Shown: piece after piece, positions 37,825-47,559 of the stretch
How the letters are laid out: each line of letters opens with the position of its first letter
How positions within the stretch are numbered: the stretch's first letter is position 1
Assembly (NCBI RefSeq): GCF_024385605.1
Contig: NZ_JANFOJ010000001.1
Span: forward strand, 62,001-126,000
Direction of reading: 5' to 3'
Source of the DNA: Sporolactobacillus sp. STSJ-5
GTDB taxonomy: Bacteria > Bacillota > Bacilli > Bacillales > Sporolactobacillaceae
Length of the DNA: 64,000 nt
Notes under the pieces: model-generated
Told to the model about the DNA's origin: nothing
What the model saw: the letters and a program-made list of their open reading frames with translations, nothing else
The model's database searches: none
Made by a program: the position numbers and the translations under genes

Positions 37825-38523
37825 TTATGCCAGCTCCTTAATAATTGAAAGCGTGAATTCAGCCGAATGCTTCGCGGCGGTCTTTAAAAATTGGTCAAAC
37901 GAGAGATTAGAATCCTTGCCGGCAATATCCGAGAGTGATCGAATGATTAGAAACGGTACACCGAACTGATAGCACACTTGAGCAATTGCTGCTGCCTCCA
38001 TCTCGACAGCTTTTAATTGCGGAAAGGTTGCTTTAACATTGTGAATGCGCTCAGGATCAGCCATAAATGAGTCTCCAGAACCGATCTGCCCCTCAACAAT
38101 CTGATGCCCTAAACGAACAGCAGCAGAAGCGGCAAGCGCTGCCTTGACTAATTTACTATTCGGTTGAAATTCAGGCGGCATGCCTGGAATTTGTCCCGCC
38201 GCATAGCCGAAGGCAGTTGCATCAGCATCATGATGAACGACTGATGAGGAGATCACGACATCGCCAATGTTAAGGTTAATATCCGTTCCGCCCGCCGATC
38301 CTGTATTGATGACTGCGGTCGGATGATAGTGATCAATGAGCAGTGTTGTGCCGAGTGCTGCACTCACCTTGCCAATACCGGACTGCAGCAGAACTGCCTC
38401 CGTTCCGTTAAGTAGTCCTTTATAAAAACGACAGCCGGCAATTTCATTCTGCTCGACTCCGTCCATGCGTTCTTTAAGTAGTGCGACTTCTTCTTCCATC
38501 GCTCCGATGATTCCTAATGTCAC
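37825..38523 (-). CDS. mtnN: 5'-methylthioadenosine/S-adenosylhomocysteine nucleosidase
   Basis: A 232-residue nucleosidase that splits adenine from MTA and S-adenosylhomocysteine, yielding S-ribosylhomocysteine for homocysteine recycling. Catalytic residues are visible in GAMEEEV (Glu near 11), MEAAAIAQV (Glu near 172) and SLSDIAGKD (Asp near 195). The frame is open to 38565, but AGGAGG lies eight bases before a GTG at 38523, which fits the family's N-terminus (TLGIIGAMEEE). It follows yrrT by 19 bp. Confidence 0.95.
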   Translation of the reverse strand: MTLGIIGAMEEEVALLKERMDGVEQNEIAGCRFYKGLLNGTEAVLLQSGIGKVSAALGTTLLIDHYHPTAVINTGSAGGTDINLNIGDVVISSSVVHHDADATAFGYAAGQIPGMPPEFQPNSKLVKAALAASAAVRLGHQIVEGQIGSGDSFMADPERIHNVKATFPQLKAVEMEAAAIAQVCYQFGVPFLIIRSLSDIAGKDSNLSFDQFLKTAAKHSAEFTLSIIKELA

Positions 38524-38542
38524 AACTGGATCCTCCTGAGAC

Positions 38543-39184
38543 TCATTCTTTTTTTTCGGCGACAATCAGCCATGCGAATCGGTTTAATTGCTTAAAATAG
38601 GGCACAAAGTGGTGCTTGCGAAATGCAGTGTAGAGCGTTCCGCGCAGCGGATAATATTCTGTGCGCAAATCCTTAAGCAGGTGGGTATATCCATTCATAT
38701 TTGCCCAGCGATGCACCTTTTTCTTCTCAAGTTCACTGTCAAAAAGTGTATCTGCAAACACTATTCTACCATTAAACGGGAGCAGACGGCTATAGCTCTC
38801 AATGGCCTGATCTTTCTCGTCATCGGTCAAGTGATGAAATGCAAATGAACTTACAATCGTATTAATCGTATGCTTTGGAATTGGAAAATCGAGAAAGTCA
38901 CCATCTGATACATTAAGCTGTGGAATCTTTTCAATGGCCTTTTGCCGCATCTTCTCAGAAGGTTCAATTCCAGTCACGTCCAATCCTCGTTTTATTAATT
39001 TCTGTGTTAAATTACCGGTACCAACGCCAAATTCAAGTACTGAACCACGGGCATGCTCAGCGACCTCTTCAAGAATCCGATCATAATCTTTGAAAACTTC
39101 CTGGTACTCTAGATCTCCTCCTGAAACAGAACGATCGTAATCATCTGCCCAATCCTCAAATGTATGAATAAATTCGCGTCCCAT
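38543..39184 (-). CDS. yrrT: SAM-dependent methyltransferase YrrT
   Basis: A 213-residue class I methyltransferase. The SAM-binding motif VLEFGVGTGNLTQKLIKRG lies near residue 50, with FAFHHLTDDEK near residue 112. YrrT heads the mtnN-mccA-mccB operon in B. subtilis and is presumed to act in S-adenosylmethionine recycling; its substrate is unknown. ATG start with GGGAGG nine bases upstream. Confidence 0.92.
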   Translation of the reverse strand: MGREFIHTFEDWADDYDRSVSGGDLEYQEVFKDYDRILEEVAEHARGSVLEFGVGTGNLTQKLIKRGLDVTGIEPSEKMRQKAIEKIPQLNVSDGDFLDFPIPKHTINTIVSSFAFHHLTDDEKDQAIESYSRLLPFNGRIVFADTLFDSELEKKKVHRWANMNGYTHLLKDLRTEYYPLRGTLYTAFRKHHFVPYFKQLNRFAWLIVAEKKE

Positions 39185-39197
39185 GCGCTATTACCTC

Positions 39198-39275
39198 CCA
39201 TACTGTTTGAAAACATTATATTCATATAACATTAGTATGGATTATAAAAGTCAATGTCACTAAACTAGCACAAAT
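39198..39275 (-). promoter_or_regulatory. Putative promoter and leader hairpin of the yrrT operon
   Basis: On the minus strand TTGACT, a 17-bp spacer and TGTTAT form a weak promoter. CCATACT and AGTATGG (39198-39240) are 7-bp arms 29 bases apart; the second arm abuts the yrrT ribosome binding site GGGAGG. In B. subtilis this operon is repressed by CymR; I could not match a CymR site with confidence. Confidence 0.4.
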
Positions 39276-39391
39276 CGTTAAAATCTTCAACAATAAAACA
39301 TTATATAACAAGGCAATCTGTTGATTGAATCAACAGGACTTCTATCGCAGGGATCTCAAACCTGCCCGCTTGATTCCCATTTAATGTTTCT

Positions 39392-39437
39392 AAAAAAAGG
39401 ATGTCTCAAAGTCAGAAACGGACTTTTGAGACATCCT
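39392..39437 (-). terminator. Terminator of yrrS
   Basis: AGGATGTCTCAAA-GTC pairs with GAC-TTTTGAGACATCCT (13 plus 3 bp, one bulge), followed on the minus strand by TTTTTTT. A strong terminator separating yrrS from yrrT. Confidence 0.9.
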
Positions 39438-39451
39438 CTGTTTTAATGAAT

Positions 39452-40018
39452 TCATGGTTTTTTTACATTATCCGCTTGCCAATGACCGCCCTTATAGATG
39501 AGGTGAACAACGTAGATTGCACTCTGATTATTCTTCGGAGCAACCCGGGCAAGGGAACTGTTCGGCGTTCCGCCATTTCCGAGCCAACGAACAGTCATGT
39601 TTGCTTCATCAATTCCCGTTGCTTCGGAAATCGCCTGAACCTGTGCGTTCCAATCCGCTGAACCCATTTCATATGATGCTTGATGGTTCTCATCCGACTC
39701 AGTCGGTGATTCAGCACTTGAGCTTGATGATTCAGATTCAGTGCTGCTTGATTCATCGTTCGAAGCCTGACTCGATTCGGAAGATGAAGACTGGTCCTCT
39801 TTGCTTTCTTGAGATTGAGTGCTGCTGCTTGATTGCGATGATGACGCCGCTGGCTTTGAATCCGGCGATGTGTGAAAAACTGAAATGAGAATGATACAGC
39901 CTATTGCTAAAATAAGCAGTGAGACAATTCCGATCGTCCAACTCAGCAGCCGATCCGTCTTGCTTTTGCGCTGTTCAATGCGAGACGACGAATAACCATT
40001 CCCTCTCTGACTTCTCAT
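39452..40018 (-). CDS. yrrS: YrrS family (DUF1510) membrane protein
   Basis: A 188-residue protein. A basic N-terminus is followed by one membrane helix (residues about 24-45, LSWTIGIVSLLILAIGCIILI) and a long Ser/Glu/Gln-rich linker (about 55-115). A folded C-terminal domain with QAISEATGIDEANMTVRWLGNGG follows, characteristic of DUF1510. The ATG at 40018 has AAGGAGG upstream; the longer frame to 40096 is rejected. B. subtilis yrrS lies next to pbpI, which is absent here. The 377-bp gap upstream holds only the greA terminator. Confidence 0.85.
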   Translation of the reverse strand: MRSQRGNGYSSSRIEQRKSKTDRLLSWTIGIVSLLILAIGCIILISVFHTSPDSKPAASSSQSSSSTQSQESKEDQSSSSESSQASNDESSSTESESSSSSAESPTESDENHQASYEMGSADWNAQVQAISEATGIDEANMTVRWLGNGGTPNSSLARVAPKNNQSAIYVVHLIYKGGHWQADNVKKP

Positions 40019-40327
40019 AAGACATCCTCCTTTTGACCGACGACAATAACTTATGAATAAGCGATCTTTACTGGACCGATCATTTGTTTGTTTCATTCAT
40101 CTCAGATACAAATGAATGGGTATGTCACTAATTCAAGAAACATGGGCCCGAAACCTGTGATTTAAGCTATTTTTCACAAAATCTGTATTAATAAATTCGA
40201 ATAGGGCATGTCCTTACTGTCTGTCTCAACAAAAAGCTGTATCAAATGATTCACTGATAAACGTATGCACACACCTATAAATTATGTCATTTGGAAGCAA
40301 AGCACCAGCAATTTGTTTCATCGATTC

Positions 40328-40376
40328 AAAAAAAAACGCAAAACTGCCGGAATGCACCGCATCCGAGCAGAATTGC
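40328..40376 (-). terminator. Terminator of greA
   Basis: On the minus strand an imperfect hairpin (CTGC-CGG-ATGC / GCAT-CCG-GCAG, with outer GCAA/TTGC) ends in a run of nine Ts. Confidence 0.65.
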
Positions 40377-40395
40377 ATCTTCATAAAAAGTGAAT

Positions 40396-40866
40396 TTACT
40401 CAACCTTTAAAATTTTGACACGAATGTCACCGCCAGGCGTGCTGACGCTGACTTCTTCACCGACAGAAAGACCAATCAGTCCCTTAGCCATTGGAGAATC
40501 ATTTGAAATTTTGCCTTTAAAAGGATCGGATTCGGCACTGCCGACGATCTGATAGGTTTCTTCATCACCGTCAGGAAGCTCACGGAAGGTTACCGATTTA
40601 CCGATTTTGACAACATCAGTTGTTTCATCGTCTTCAATGATCACGGAATTACGAATCATGAGTTCCAATTGTTGAATACGTGCCTCGACAAATGCTTGCT
40701 CATCTTTCGCTGCGTCATATTCCGAGTTTTCAGAGAGGTCGCCGAAACCTCGAGCGATCTTAATTCTTTCAACAACTTCTTTTCTTTTTTCTGTCTTCAA
40801 GTAGTCCAGTTCATGTTCGAGCTTTTCTTTACCTTCAGCGGTCATATAGTGAAGTTTTTCTGCCAT
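40396..40866 (-). CDS. greA: Transcription elongation factor GreA
   Basis: A 156-residue factor that stimulates transcript cleavage by backtracked RNA polymerase. The N-terminal coiled coil carries the acidic tip ([16 protein letters not shown] near residue 40), and the C-terminal FKBP-like domain ends [11 protein letters not shown]. The ATG at 40866 ([12 protein letters not shown]) is used because the longer frame begins at a GTG inside the AGGAGTG ribosome binding site. It follows udk by 86 bp, the conserved udk-greA order. Confidence 0.96.
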   Translation of the reverse strand: MAEKLHYMTAEGKEKLEHELDYLKTEKRKEVVERIKIARGFGDLSENSEYDAAKDEQAFVEARIQQLELMIRNSVIIEDDETTDVVKIGKSVTFRELPDGDEETYQIVGSAESDPFKGKISNDSPMAKGLIGLSVGEEVSVSTPGGDIRVKILKVE

Positions 40867-40952
40867 TATTTGCCACACTCCTGAATAGATTTATGATCAA
40901 CTGTTCATTTTTACCCATTCGGCTGAATTGGGATTGCGTTTACGCGTTCAAG

Positions 40953-41594
40953 TCACAGTGATTTATTCTTTCCTTCCAGAACGGTACGGATCTTCGTCGC
41001 CATCAAATCGATCGCTACCGAATTCTTTCCGCCTTCGGGAATGATAATATCCGCATAGCGCTTCGTTGGTTCGACGAATTGAAGATGCATCGGCCGAACC
41101 GCTGTCAAATATTGATTGATCACCGATTCAACACTTCTGCCACGCTCCTCGGTATCTCGAAGCAATCTGCGAATAATACGAAGATCGGAATCTGTATCCA
41201 CAAAAACTTTAATGTCCATTAAATCGCGAAGACGTTCATCCTCTAGAATCAAAATGCCTTCCAGAATAATTACGTCTTTTGGTTCGACGGGTACAATTTT
41301 AGCAGATCTTGTATGTACTGTATAGTCATACACCGGTTTTTTTATCGGGTGGAACTGAAGCAGCTCACTGATTTGAGAAATTAACAAGTCGGTATCGAAC
41401 GCGAGCGGATGATCATAGTTCGTCAGCAGTCTTTTTTCAAATGGTTTGTCATCCTGAGCCTTATAGTAAGAATCCTGTTGGATGACTGCAATTGATTTGT
41501 CCGGAAAGCTGCGATAGATCTCCCGCGTAACCGTGGTTTTCCCCGATCCGGAACCTCCGGCGACACCAATGACAATAGGCTTGTTTCTTTCCAT
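40953..41594 (-). CDS. udk: Uridine kinase
   Basis: A 213-residue P-loop kinase that phosphorylates uridine and cytidine in pyrimidine salvage. Walker [14 protein letters not shown] lies near residue 9, with the substrate region [13 protein letters not shown] near residue 58 and [16 protein letters not shown] near residue 105. ATG start with GGGGAG upstream. It begins one base after the yrrM stop, so it is co-transcribed with yrrM and mltG. Confidence 0.96.
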   Translation of the reverse strand: MERNKPIVIGVAGGSGSGKTTVTREIYRSFPDKSIAVIQQDSYYKAQDDKPFEKRLLTNYDHPLAFDTDLLISQISELLQFHPIKKPVYDYTVHTRSAKIVPVEPKDVIILEGILILEDERLRDLMDIKVFVDTDSDLRIIRRLLRDTEERGRSVESVINQYLTAVRPMHLQFVEPTKRYADIIIPEGGKNSVAIDLMATKIRTVLEGKNKSL

Positions 41595-41595
41595 T

Positions 41596-42264
41596 TCAAC
41601 GCTCCCCCTCTGCGCGTGATTTTTTTGTACTTACAGCCATGCCGTCTCCTACTGTAAGAAAAATAGTGTCAAAATCATCGCGTTCACTCAGAAAATGATT
41701 AAACTCATCAACCTTTTTAACAAGTCGGTGCAGTTGTTTCTTGTGCACTGCGTCAATATCACAAACCAGTCCGTGAAAAAAGACGTTGTCAGTAACGATT
41801 ACTCCTTGATCGGTCAGCAGTTCGGAGCACTTTTCAAAAAGATGTTCATATTGAGCTTTCGCAGCGTCAATTAATATAAGGTCATATGGAGCCGCGGCTG
41901 CAACTTCCGGCAAGTCATCAGTCGCATCACCGTCAACGATATGAATCTTACTTTGAAGATTGAGGGTCTCAATATTTTGCGAGGCTTCTTCAATCATTGC
42001 CTCATCCCGCTCGATCGTTACAATCATCGCATCATTCCCGGCTGCCAAGGCCATCCGAATCGACGAGTAACCGATCGCCGTACCGAGTTCAAGAATTTTC
42101 CGCGCATTTCTCCAGCGAATTAACTGTTGCAGAAACGCCATTGCTGAAGGCTGCATGATCGGAATGTAAATTTCCGCAGCTTTCTTCTCCATTTGGCGAA
42201 GCAGATCATTTTCCGAATGGGTAAAAGCAGCTGCGTAATCCGACAGCACTTTAAAATCAACCAA
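41596..42264 (-). CDS. yrrM: O-methyltransferase YrrM
   Basis: A 222-residue SAM-dependent O-methyltransferase-type protein; this family now includes enzymes forming 5-methoxyuridine in tRNA (TrmR). The SAM-binding [17 protein letters not shown] lies near residue 55, with [15 protein letters not shown] and [13 protein letters not shown] following. The longest frame starts at 42321 inside mltG; AAAGG nine bases before a TTG at 42264 supports the shorter start, which fits relatives' length. It overlaps or abuts neighbours in the mltG-yrrM-udk series. Confidence 0.85.
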   Translation of the reverse strand: MVDFKVLSDYAAAFTHSENDLLRQMEKKAAEIYIPIMQPSAMAFLQQLIRWRNARKILELGTAIGYSSIRMALAAGNDAMIVTIERDEAMIEEASQNIETLNLQSKIHIVDGDATDDLPEVAAAAPYDLILIDAAKAQYEHLFEKCSELLTDQGVIVTDNVFFHGLVCDIDAVHKKQLHRLVKKVDEFNHFLSERDDFDTIFLTVGDGMAVSTKKSRAEGER

Positions 42265-42298
42265 CCTGATCTTCCTTTCTGTAACATGTGAAAACAGT

Positions 42299-43387
42299 TT
42301 ACGATTTTTCAGACCACTCATGTCGATACTTCGCTACAATTGCCTGGTGCTCTTGATAGGTTTTCGAATAATAAATTTTACCGTTTGGTCTTGCATAGAA
42401 AAACAAGTTCTTCGATGCTGTCGGGTTCAATACCGATTGAATCGCATCCTTTGCAGGAGCCCCTATCGGTCCTATCGGCAAGCCTGTCCGTGTATACGTG
42501 TTGTATGGCGTGTCCTTGCGGATATCTTTCAGTGTATAATCGCGATTCCTTTTTTGCCTGCTGTAAATAACCGTAGTGTCCGATTCAAGCCGTTTCTTTT
42601 GTTCCAGCCTGTTATAGAATACACCGGCAATCAGCCGACGATCCTTATCCTTTGGGGCTTCCTGTTCAACAAGAGAAGCCATTGCCAGGATTTTATGAAA
42701 TGAGCCAAGCTTGTTCGCCTTGATCTGCGTTTCATAAGATTTGAATGTATGTTCTGTTTGATCGAGCATTTGATCGATCATTCGGTCAAGTGTCAAAGGA
42801 TCCTTCTTGGTTACCTTAAAGCGGTAGTTTCCCGGAGCCAGATAACCCTCCAATGGGTATTTGATCCCCTTTGCGAACACTTCATCCGTAAGGAACGTGT
42901 ATTTTCCGGCATAGTGCGTCTTGACATACGCATGGTCGCTCAGCTTTTTCAAAATGTCCGTTTTATCTAAATTAGCAACAGTAGCCATTTGCTGGGCAAT
43001 CTCGCTGACCCACATTCCCTGACGAACGTCTACGAGTAAAATCCGCTCGTGGCGTTTGCCATTTTCCAGATCGCTCATTAATTGACCGGTTGACATGGTT
43101 TGATTAAACACGTAGGTGCCGGATCGGTAGTTATTCAGATGATTCCATCGTGCGTAAAATTCAAATGCCCATGCCTTTCGAACCAAGCCTTTATTTTCTA
43201 AAATATGTCCAATATCCTTAACAGAAGCTCCGGACGGTATATTTACCGAAATTGGTTGATTGTTCTTCTGATTAACCGGTGACAAAAGACTTGCATAATA
43301 ACGATTGAATCCCCATGCAGCCCCTGCAATCATCGCAATCAGAATAATTGTGATGGCAGTCAGCAGCCGCCAGTGTTTTTTTATCAT
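42299..43387 (-). CDS. mltG: Endolytic transglycosylase MltG
   Basis: A 362-residue membrane-anchored murein transglycosylase (YrrL/YceG family) thought to release nascent glycan strands. A short cytoplasmic N-terminus precedes one membrane helix (residues about 9-28, LTAITIILIAMIAGAAWGFN), a LysM-like region, and the catalytic domain with the essential Glu in SLVEQEAPKDKDR near residue 235. Family blocks RTGLPIGPIGAP and FFYARPNGKIYYSKTYQEH follow. ATG start with GGGAG upstream. Confidence 0.95.
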   Translation of the reverse strand: MIKKHWRLLTAITIILIAMIAGAAWGFNRYYASLLSPVNQKNNQPISVNIPSGASVKDIGHILENKGLVRKAWAFEFYARWNHLNNYRSGTYVFNQTMSTGQLMSDLENGKRHERILLVDVRQGMWVSEIAQQMATVANLDKTDILKKLSDHAYVKTHYAGKYTFLTDEVFAKGIKYPLEGYLAPGNYRFKVTKKDPLTLDRMIDQMLDQTEHTFKSYETQIKANKLGSFHKILAMASLVEQEAPKDKDRRLIAGVFYNRLEQKKRLESDTTVIYSRQKRNRDYTLKDIRKDTPYNTYTRTGLPIGPIGAPAKDAIQSVLNPTASKNLFFYARPNGKIYYSKTYQEHQAIVAKYRHEWSEKS

Positions 43388-43498
43388 AAAAATGAGCCGC
43401 TCCCTTCAAGAGTACTCACCAATTATACACTAAAAGATACTTTTTTCTTTCAATAAAAGACATGATTCGCCATGATTTTCCATCAGTAGCGATGCATT

Positions 43499-43521
43499 GA
43501 AAAAGCCCCTGTTCGGGGGCT
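43499..43521 (-). terminator. Terminator of the ireB-ruvX-yrzB operon
   Basis: AGCCCC and GGGGCT arms with a short loop, followed on the minus strand by TTTTC, four bases past the yrzB stop. Confidence 0.75.
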
Positions 43522-43524
43522 CAT

Positions 43525-43845
43525 TTATTCTTCGCTTTCATCACTGAACGTATTGATCATTTCTTCAACGATGTCCCATTCTTCGTCGGTCTCGATCGGG
43601 AACAGCCTGAAATCATCATCGTCGCCTTCATAACGGAAAGCAAATACTTCCTGTTCTTCATCATCCTCTTGATCCTGTTCTGCCGGTACAACAACAACAT
43701 AAGACTTGTCCGTTTCCGGAACATCAAAATAGAACAGGACGTCAAATAGATTTTCATCACCGTTTTCTTCGGGAATGACAATGCGTTCTTTCTCTTCGGA
43801 ATCCGGAAGGAAAATCGGATAATGATTGTGTTCGTGTTCACTCAT
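43525..43845 (-). CDS. yrzB: DUF1292 protein YrzB
   Basis: A 106-residue, strongly acidic protein (long Asp/Glu runs such as [14 protein letters not shown]) of the DUF1292 family, which in Bacilli follows ireB and ruvX. Function unknown. The ATG at 43845 ([10 protein letters not shown]) overlaps the ruvX stop by eight bases and has GGAG upstream inside ruvX; the longer frame is rejected. Confidence 0.92.
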   Translation of the reverse strand: MSEHEHNHYPIFLPDSEEKERIVIPEENGDENLFDVLFYFDVPETDKSYVVVVPAEQDQEDDEEQEVFAFRYEGDDDDFRLFPIETDEEWDIVEEMINTFSDESEE

Positions 43846-44275
43846 CGTTTTTTTGCTCCAATCGTTTTTTATCAAGGTAGCTCTGCAGAATAAGAACCGC
43901 TGCTTCCTTATCAATCACTTGTTTTCGTTTCTTGCGGCTGAGATCGGCAGCAATCAAGATTCGCTCTGCTGCCACGGTCGTCAGCCGTTCATCCCACAGT
44001 TCCACCGGGATCTTGAACTTGCGCCGAACACTTTTTGCGAACCCACGGGAAGCTTCAGCACGCTGCGTTTCCGTCCCGATCAAATCCTTCGGGAGACCGA
44101 CCACAGCCAGTTCAACTTCATATTCTTTAATTAATTCGCCGATGCGGTCAAACAGAAGATTTTTCTTATGTTCGACATAATGCACAGTTTCAATACCTTG
44201 AGCAGTCCAGCCGAGCGGATCGCTGATTGCGACGCCGACCGTAACCGAACCGAAATCCAGACCCATAATTCTCAT
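43838..44275 (-). CDS. ruvX: RuvX/YqgF family pre-16S rRNA processing nuclease
   Basis: A 145-residue RNase H-fold protein. The catalytic Asp is in [16 protein letters not shown] near residue 6, with [12 protein letters not shown] near residue 60 and [14 protein letters not shown] near residue 100. The family was called a putative Holliday junction resolvase; YqgF is now linked to processing of the 16S rRNA 5' end. Its ATG overlaps the ireB stop by 4 bp (ATGA), so translation is coupled. Confidence 0.95.
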   Translation of the reverse strand: MRIMGLDFGSVTVGVAISDPLGWTAQGIETVHYVEHKKNLLFDRIGELIKEYEVELAVVGLPKDLIGTETQRAEASRGFAKSVRRKFKIPVELWDERLTTVAAERILIAADLSRKKRKQVIDKEAAVLILQSYLDKKRLEQKNDE

Positions 44276-44529
44276 TCTTTGTCCCATTTCTCTTTGAGAT
44301 ATGCAGTAACCAGTGCTTCAATAATTTCATCACGTTCGAGCCTGCGAATAAGTTTTCGTGCATCCTTATGTCTCGGGATATAGGCGGGGTCCCCCGATAA
44401 TAGATAGCCAACGATCTGATTAATCGGGTTGTACCCCTTCTCATCAAGCGCATCATAGACTTGAAACAAGACTTCACGCGGATTATGATCCCCTTGATCA
44501 CCGAAACTGAATTTCATTGTCTTATCCAT
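44272..44529 (-). CDS. ireB: IreB family regulatory phosphoprotein
   Basis: An 85-residue protein (YrzL) with the invariant block [20 protein letters not shown] and [18 protein letters not shown]. In Enterococcus IreB is phosphorylated by the Ser/Thr kinase IreK and affects cephalosporin resistance; in Bacillus its role is unclear. The ATG at 44529 is nine bases from GGGGG, whereas the ATG three codons earlier directly abuts it, so the former is used. First gene of ireB-ruvX-yrzB, 46 bp after alaS. Confidence 0.94.
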   Translation of the reverse strand: MDKTMKFSFGDQGDHNPREVLFQVYDALDEKGYNPINQIVGYLLSGDPAYIPRHKDARKLIRRLERDEIIEALVTAYLKEKWDKE

Positions 44530-44575
44530 GATACTCATCCCCCAACAGGAATAATCTCGTGCTCGTTACTGATAC

Positions 44576-47218
44576 TCAGCGAACTGCCGCCTTTTCAATT
44601 AAATCGGTAACTGCGTTCAATGCGTCACGTACTTTTTCCGGACGTTTGCCACCGGCTTGAGCCATATCCGGACGTCCGCCTCCGCCTCCGCCACAGATGG
44701 TCGCCACTTCCTTGACAATTTTCCCGGCATGGAAACCTTTCTGAATCAAATCCTTTGTCACACCGGCAACAAGATGGACCTTTTCACCGTCAACGGACGC
44801 GAGCACAACAACAACCGACTTAAGTTTGTTTTTCAGTTCGTCGGCCATTGAACGTAGCTGGTTCATGTCCATCGTATCAACTTTTGCAGCAATATAAGCG
44901 ACATCGCCGCTCTTTTTCACAGACTGTTCCAGCTCGCCGGACTTTGCGCTTCCCAGTTTATTCATCAAGGCAGTATTTTCTTTTTCCAGCGCCTTAATCT
45001 GCTGCTGCAGGGTATCGATGCGTTCGGCGAGCTGTTCCGGCGCAACCTTAAGCGAAGCAGAAATGGTCTTGACCTGAAGCTTGACTTGATTCAATTTTTC
45101 AAATGCCTTTTCCCCGGTTAATGCTTCGATTCGGCGCGTTCCGGCACCGATGCCGCCTTCGCTGACAAGTGTGAACAGCCCGAGTTCAGCCGTATTGCTT
45201 ACATGGCAGCCGCCGCACAGTTCAATGCTGTAGTCTCCGGCGCTGACGACACGCACGATCTTGCCGTATTTTTCGCCGAAAAGCGCGATCGCGCCTAGTT
45301 TTTTCGCATCGTCAATCGGCATCTCTTTCGTTGTGACCGGAAGCTGTTGCCAAATCTTTTCATTCACAATCTTTTCAACCTGCTGCAGTTCTTCCTCAGT
45401 CACCTGACCAAAATGTGAGAAGTCAAAACGAAGCCGATCGGCAGATACATAGGATCCGGCTTGGTTTACATGCGTACCAAGTACATCCTTGAGTGCTTGA
45501 TCCAAAAGATGAGTTGCTGTGTGGTTCTTTTGAATAGCAAGTCGCGCCTTCTCGTCGATCGCAGCGTTCAATGCATCGCCAACCGCAATCTTGCCGCTTT
45601 TAACAATACATGTATGCAGGTTTTGACCGTTCGGCGCCTTCTGCACATCATTAACCTCGAGCACAGCCGCCGCGTTCGTCAGAGTCCCTTGATCGGCGAC
45701 TTGACCGCCCATTTCCGCATAGAAAGGCGTGCGGTCCAAGATCAATTGAACAGTGTCCCCTTCAGAAGCACGGTCAACCGCTTCATTATCTTTGACAAGT
45801 GCAATCACCTTGACACCGTCAACAGCGAATTGGTCATAGCCGATAAATTCGCTCGGATCGGTAATATTACGGAGCGTGCCGCTCTGAACCTGCATCGACT
45901 TTTGATCTTTTCTGGCCGACCGTGCGCGGTCTCTCTGAGCGTCAAGTTCTTCTTCAAAGCCCGCCTGATCAATTGCCAACCCTTCCTGCTGTGCATATTC
46001 CTCTGTCAATTCAACAGGAAAACCGAATGTATCATAGAGCTTGAACACATTCTTGCCTGACAGTTCTTTTTTGCCTTGCGCCTTTGCTTCTGCAATCTGT
46101 TCTTTAAGAATCGACACACCTTCATGGATAGTTTCCTGAAAGCGTTCTTCCTCACCGCGAATGACTTTTTGAACAAACGGCGCTTTCTCCAAAACTTCTT
46201 TGTAGTAGTCCTTCATTATATCGGCAACAACCGGTACTAATTCAAATAGGAACGGCTTGTCAAGCCCGAGATCCATCGCATAGCGTACCGCACGGCGAAT
46301 CAGTCGGCGAAGCACATAACCGCGGCCTTCATTTGATGGAAGCGCTCCATCAGCTATTGCAAATGTGACCGTTCGTGCATGATCTGCGATTACTTTGAAT
46401 GCCGTATTCTTCTTGCCAGCTTGATATTTAGCGCCGGAAAGTTCTTCGATTTTATGAATGATCGGTAGGAACAAATCGGTGTCGAAGTTGGTCTCAGCAT
46501 CTTGAATCACGCTGACCATTCGTTCCAGTCCCATACCGGTATCAATGTTTTTCTTCGGAAGCGGTGTATGCGTGCCGTCCGGGTTATGATTAAATTGCGA
46601 GAACACGAGATTCCAGACTTCCAAATAACGTTCATTTTCCCCGCCCGGAAAAAGTTCGGGATCGTTCGGATCATTGCCGAATGCTTCGCCGCGATCATAG
46701 AATATTTCCGTATTCGGACCGCTCGGGCCTTCGCCGATGTCCCAGAAATTGTGTTCCAGTTTAATGATCCGATTTTCAGGAAGCCCAATCTTCTCATGCC
46801 ATAGTTTATAAGCATCTTGATCATCCGGATAAATGGTCACGGAAAGCTTGTCCGGATCAAAGGCGATCCATTCCGGACTCGTCAGGAATTCCCATGCCCA
46901 AGTGATTGCATCTTCCTTGAAGTAATCACCGACGGAAAAGTTGCCCAGCATTTCGAAAAATGTATGGTGGCGTGCGGTGTACCCGACATTTTCAATATCG
47001 TTGGTCCGAATCGCCTTCTGTGCGTTACAGATACGCGGATTTTTCGGCACAACACGTCCGTCAAAATATTTCTTCAGTGTTGCAACACCACTGTTGATCC
47101 AAAGCAGAGACGGGTCATCAACCGGAATCAATGACGCACTCGGCTCGACCGTGTGTCCCTTTCCTTTAAAAAAGTCCAAAAACATTTGCCTGACTTCCGA
47201 TGAACTAAGCTGTTTCAT
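44576..47218 (-). CDS. alaS: Alanine--tRNA ligase
   Basis: An 880-residue class II synthetase. The aminoacylation core includes [22 protein letters not shown] (residues about 68-89), the editing domain has [11 protein letters not shown] near residue 570 and the zinc ligands of ELCGGCHV near residue 670, and the C-terminal DHHA1 domain contains the Gly-rich [15 protein letters not shown]. The ATG at 47218 (MKQLSSSEV) lies eight bases from GGAGG. Preceded by a roughly 300-nt leader with a terminator, indicating attenuation control. Confidence 0.97.
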   Translation of the reverse strand: MKQLSSSEVRQMFLDFFKGKGHTVEPSASLIPVDDPSLLWINSGVATLKKYFDGRVVPKNPRICNAQKAIRTNDIENVGYTARHHTFFEMLGNFSVGDYFKEDAITWAWEFLTSPEWIAFDPDKLSVTIYPDDQDAYKLWHEKIGLPENRIIKLEHNFWDIGEGPSGPNTEIFYDRGEAFGNDPNDPELFPGGENERYLEVWNLVFSQFNHNPDGTHTPLPKKNIDTGMGLERMVSVIQDAETNFDTDLFLPIIHKIEELSGAKYQAGKKNTAFKVIADHARTVTFAIADGALPSNEGRGYVLRRLIRRAVRYAMDLGLDKPFLFELVPVVADIMKDYYKEVLEKAPFVQKVIRGEEERFQETIHEGVSILKEQIAEAKAQGKKELSGKNVFKLYDTFGFPVELTEEYAQQEGLAIDQAGFEEELDAQRDRARSARKDQKSMQVQSGTLRNITDPSEFIGYDQFAVDGVKVIALVKDNEAVDRASEGDTVQLILDRTPFYAEMGGQVADQGTLTNAAAVLEVNDVQKAPNGQNLHTCIVKSGKIAVGDALNAAIDEKARLAIQKNHTATHLLDQALKDVLGTHVNQAGSYVSADRLRFDFSHFGQVTEEELQQVEKIVNEKIWQQLPVTTKEMPIDDAKKLGAIALFGEKYGKIVRVVSAGDYSIELCGGCHVSNTAELGLFTLVSEGGIGAGTRRIEALTGEKAFEKLNQVKLQVKTISASLKVAPEQLAERIDTLQQQIKALEKENTALMNKLGSAKSGELEQSVKKSGDVAYIAAKVDTMDMNQLRSMADELKNKLKSVVVVLASVDGEKVHLVAGVTKDLIQKGFHAGKIVKEVATICGGGGGGRPDMAQAGGKRPEKVRDALNAVTDLIEKAAVR

Positions 47219-47524
47219 CACAAGAACCTCCACTCAATTTACTGCATCATTCATTATGTAAACCACGAGGGCGCTCAACGAAAAAAGCTCTCATCCCATC
47301 ACCAGGAAGGACGAAAGCTTTCAAGCTTACTCTGCGCCGCAAAATGAAAAGAAACTCCGCGGCATATGTATCACAGCACTCGGTACAACAATCCGCCGGG
47401 CGATTGCCCAAGTGAACTGCCGCAGCCGCGGTTAAACTGCGGAAAAGCCGTTCCCGCAAGATTCGACCGGTCATTTGGCTGCTTGCGCTGTCGCTATTCT
47501 TTTCGTCTCGGTTTCACTATTCTG
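47219..47524 (-). promoter_or_regulatory. alaS leader, probable attenuator (T-box-like but not confirmed)
   Basis: A leader of about 300 nt between a strong promoter and alaS, full of GC-rich complementary strings (CCGCAG/CTGCGG, CCGCGG) and ending in an intrinsic terminator. The 5' part GACGAAAAGAATAGCGACAG recalls the start of T-box stem I. I could not find the T-box consensus sequence (AGGGTGGNACCGCG) or assign an Ala specifier codon. Known alaS regulation in Bacillales is by T-box, so this is either a diverged T-box or another attenuator. Confidence 0.5.
47281..47320 (-). terminator. Intrinsic terminator within the alaS leader
   Basis: On the minus strand AAGCTTTCGTCC pairs with GGGATGAGAGCTT (12 bp with two G-T pairs), followed by TTTTTT, about 60 nt before the alaS start codon. 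Its position implies regulated read-through. Confidence 0.7.
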
Positions 47525-47529
47525 CCGTA

Positions 47530-47559
47530 ATTATAGATGAGTCTGCCCTTATTTGTCAA
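47530..47559 (-). promoter_or_regulatory. Perfect-consensus sigma-A promoter of alaS
   Basis: TTGACA, an 18-bp spacer and TATAAT on the minus strand, both hexamers exact. The -35 box overlaps the last codons of yrrI. Confidence 0.85.

Noticed and set aside
38524-38565. Longer N-terminus for MtnN (MSPKKKNESQ...)
   Set aside because: It overlaps yrrT, adds a charged tail unknown in the family, and the AGGAGG eight bases before the GTG at 38523 sets the start.
39308-39326. CTGTTGAT...ATCAACAG hairpin upstream of yrrT as a terminator
   Set aside because: The 8-bp stem has no following T-tract on either strand, and the strong terminator of yrrS lies elsewhere.
45461-46060. A 199-codon plus-strand frame opposite alaS
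   Set aside because: It lies entirely antisense to the conserved alaS coding sequence, has no ribosome binding site, and the translation has no recognisable domain.
47234-47474. A 75-codon minus-strand frame in the alaS leader as a possible leader gene
   Set aside because: It spans the terminator hairpin, has no ribosome binding site, and the leader is better explained as structured RNA.
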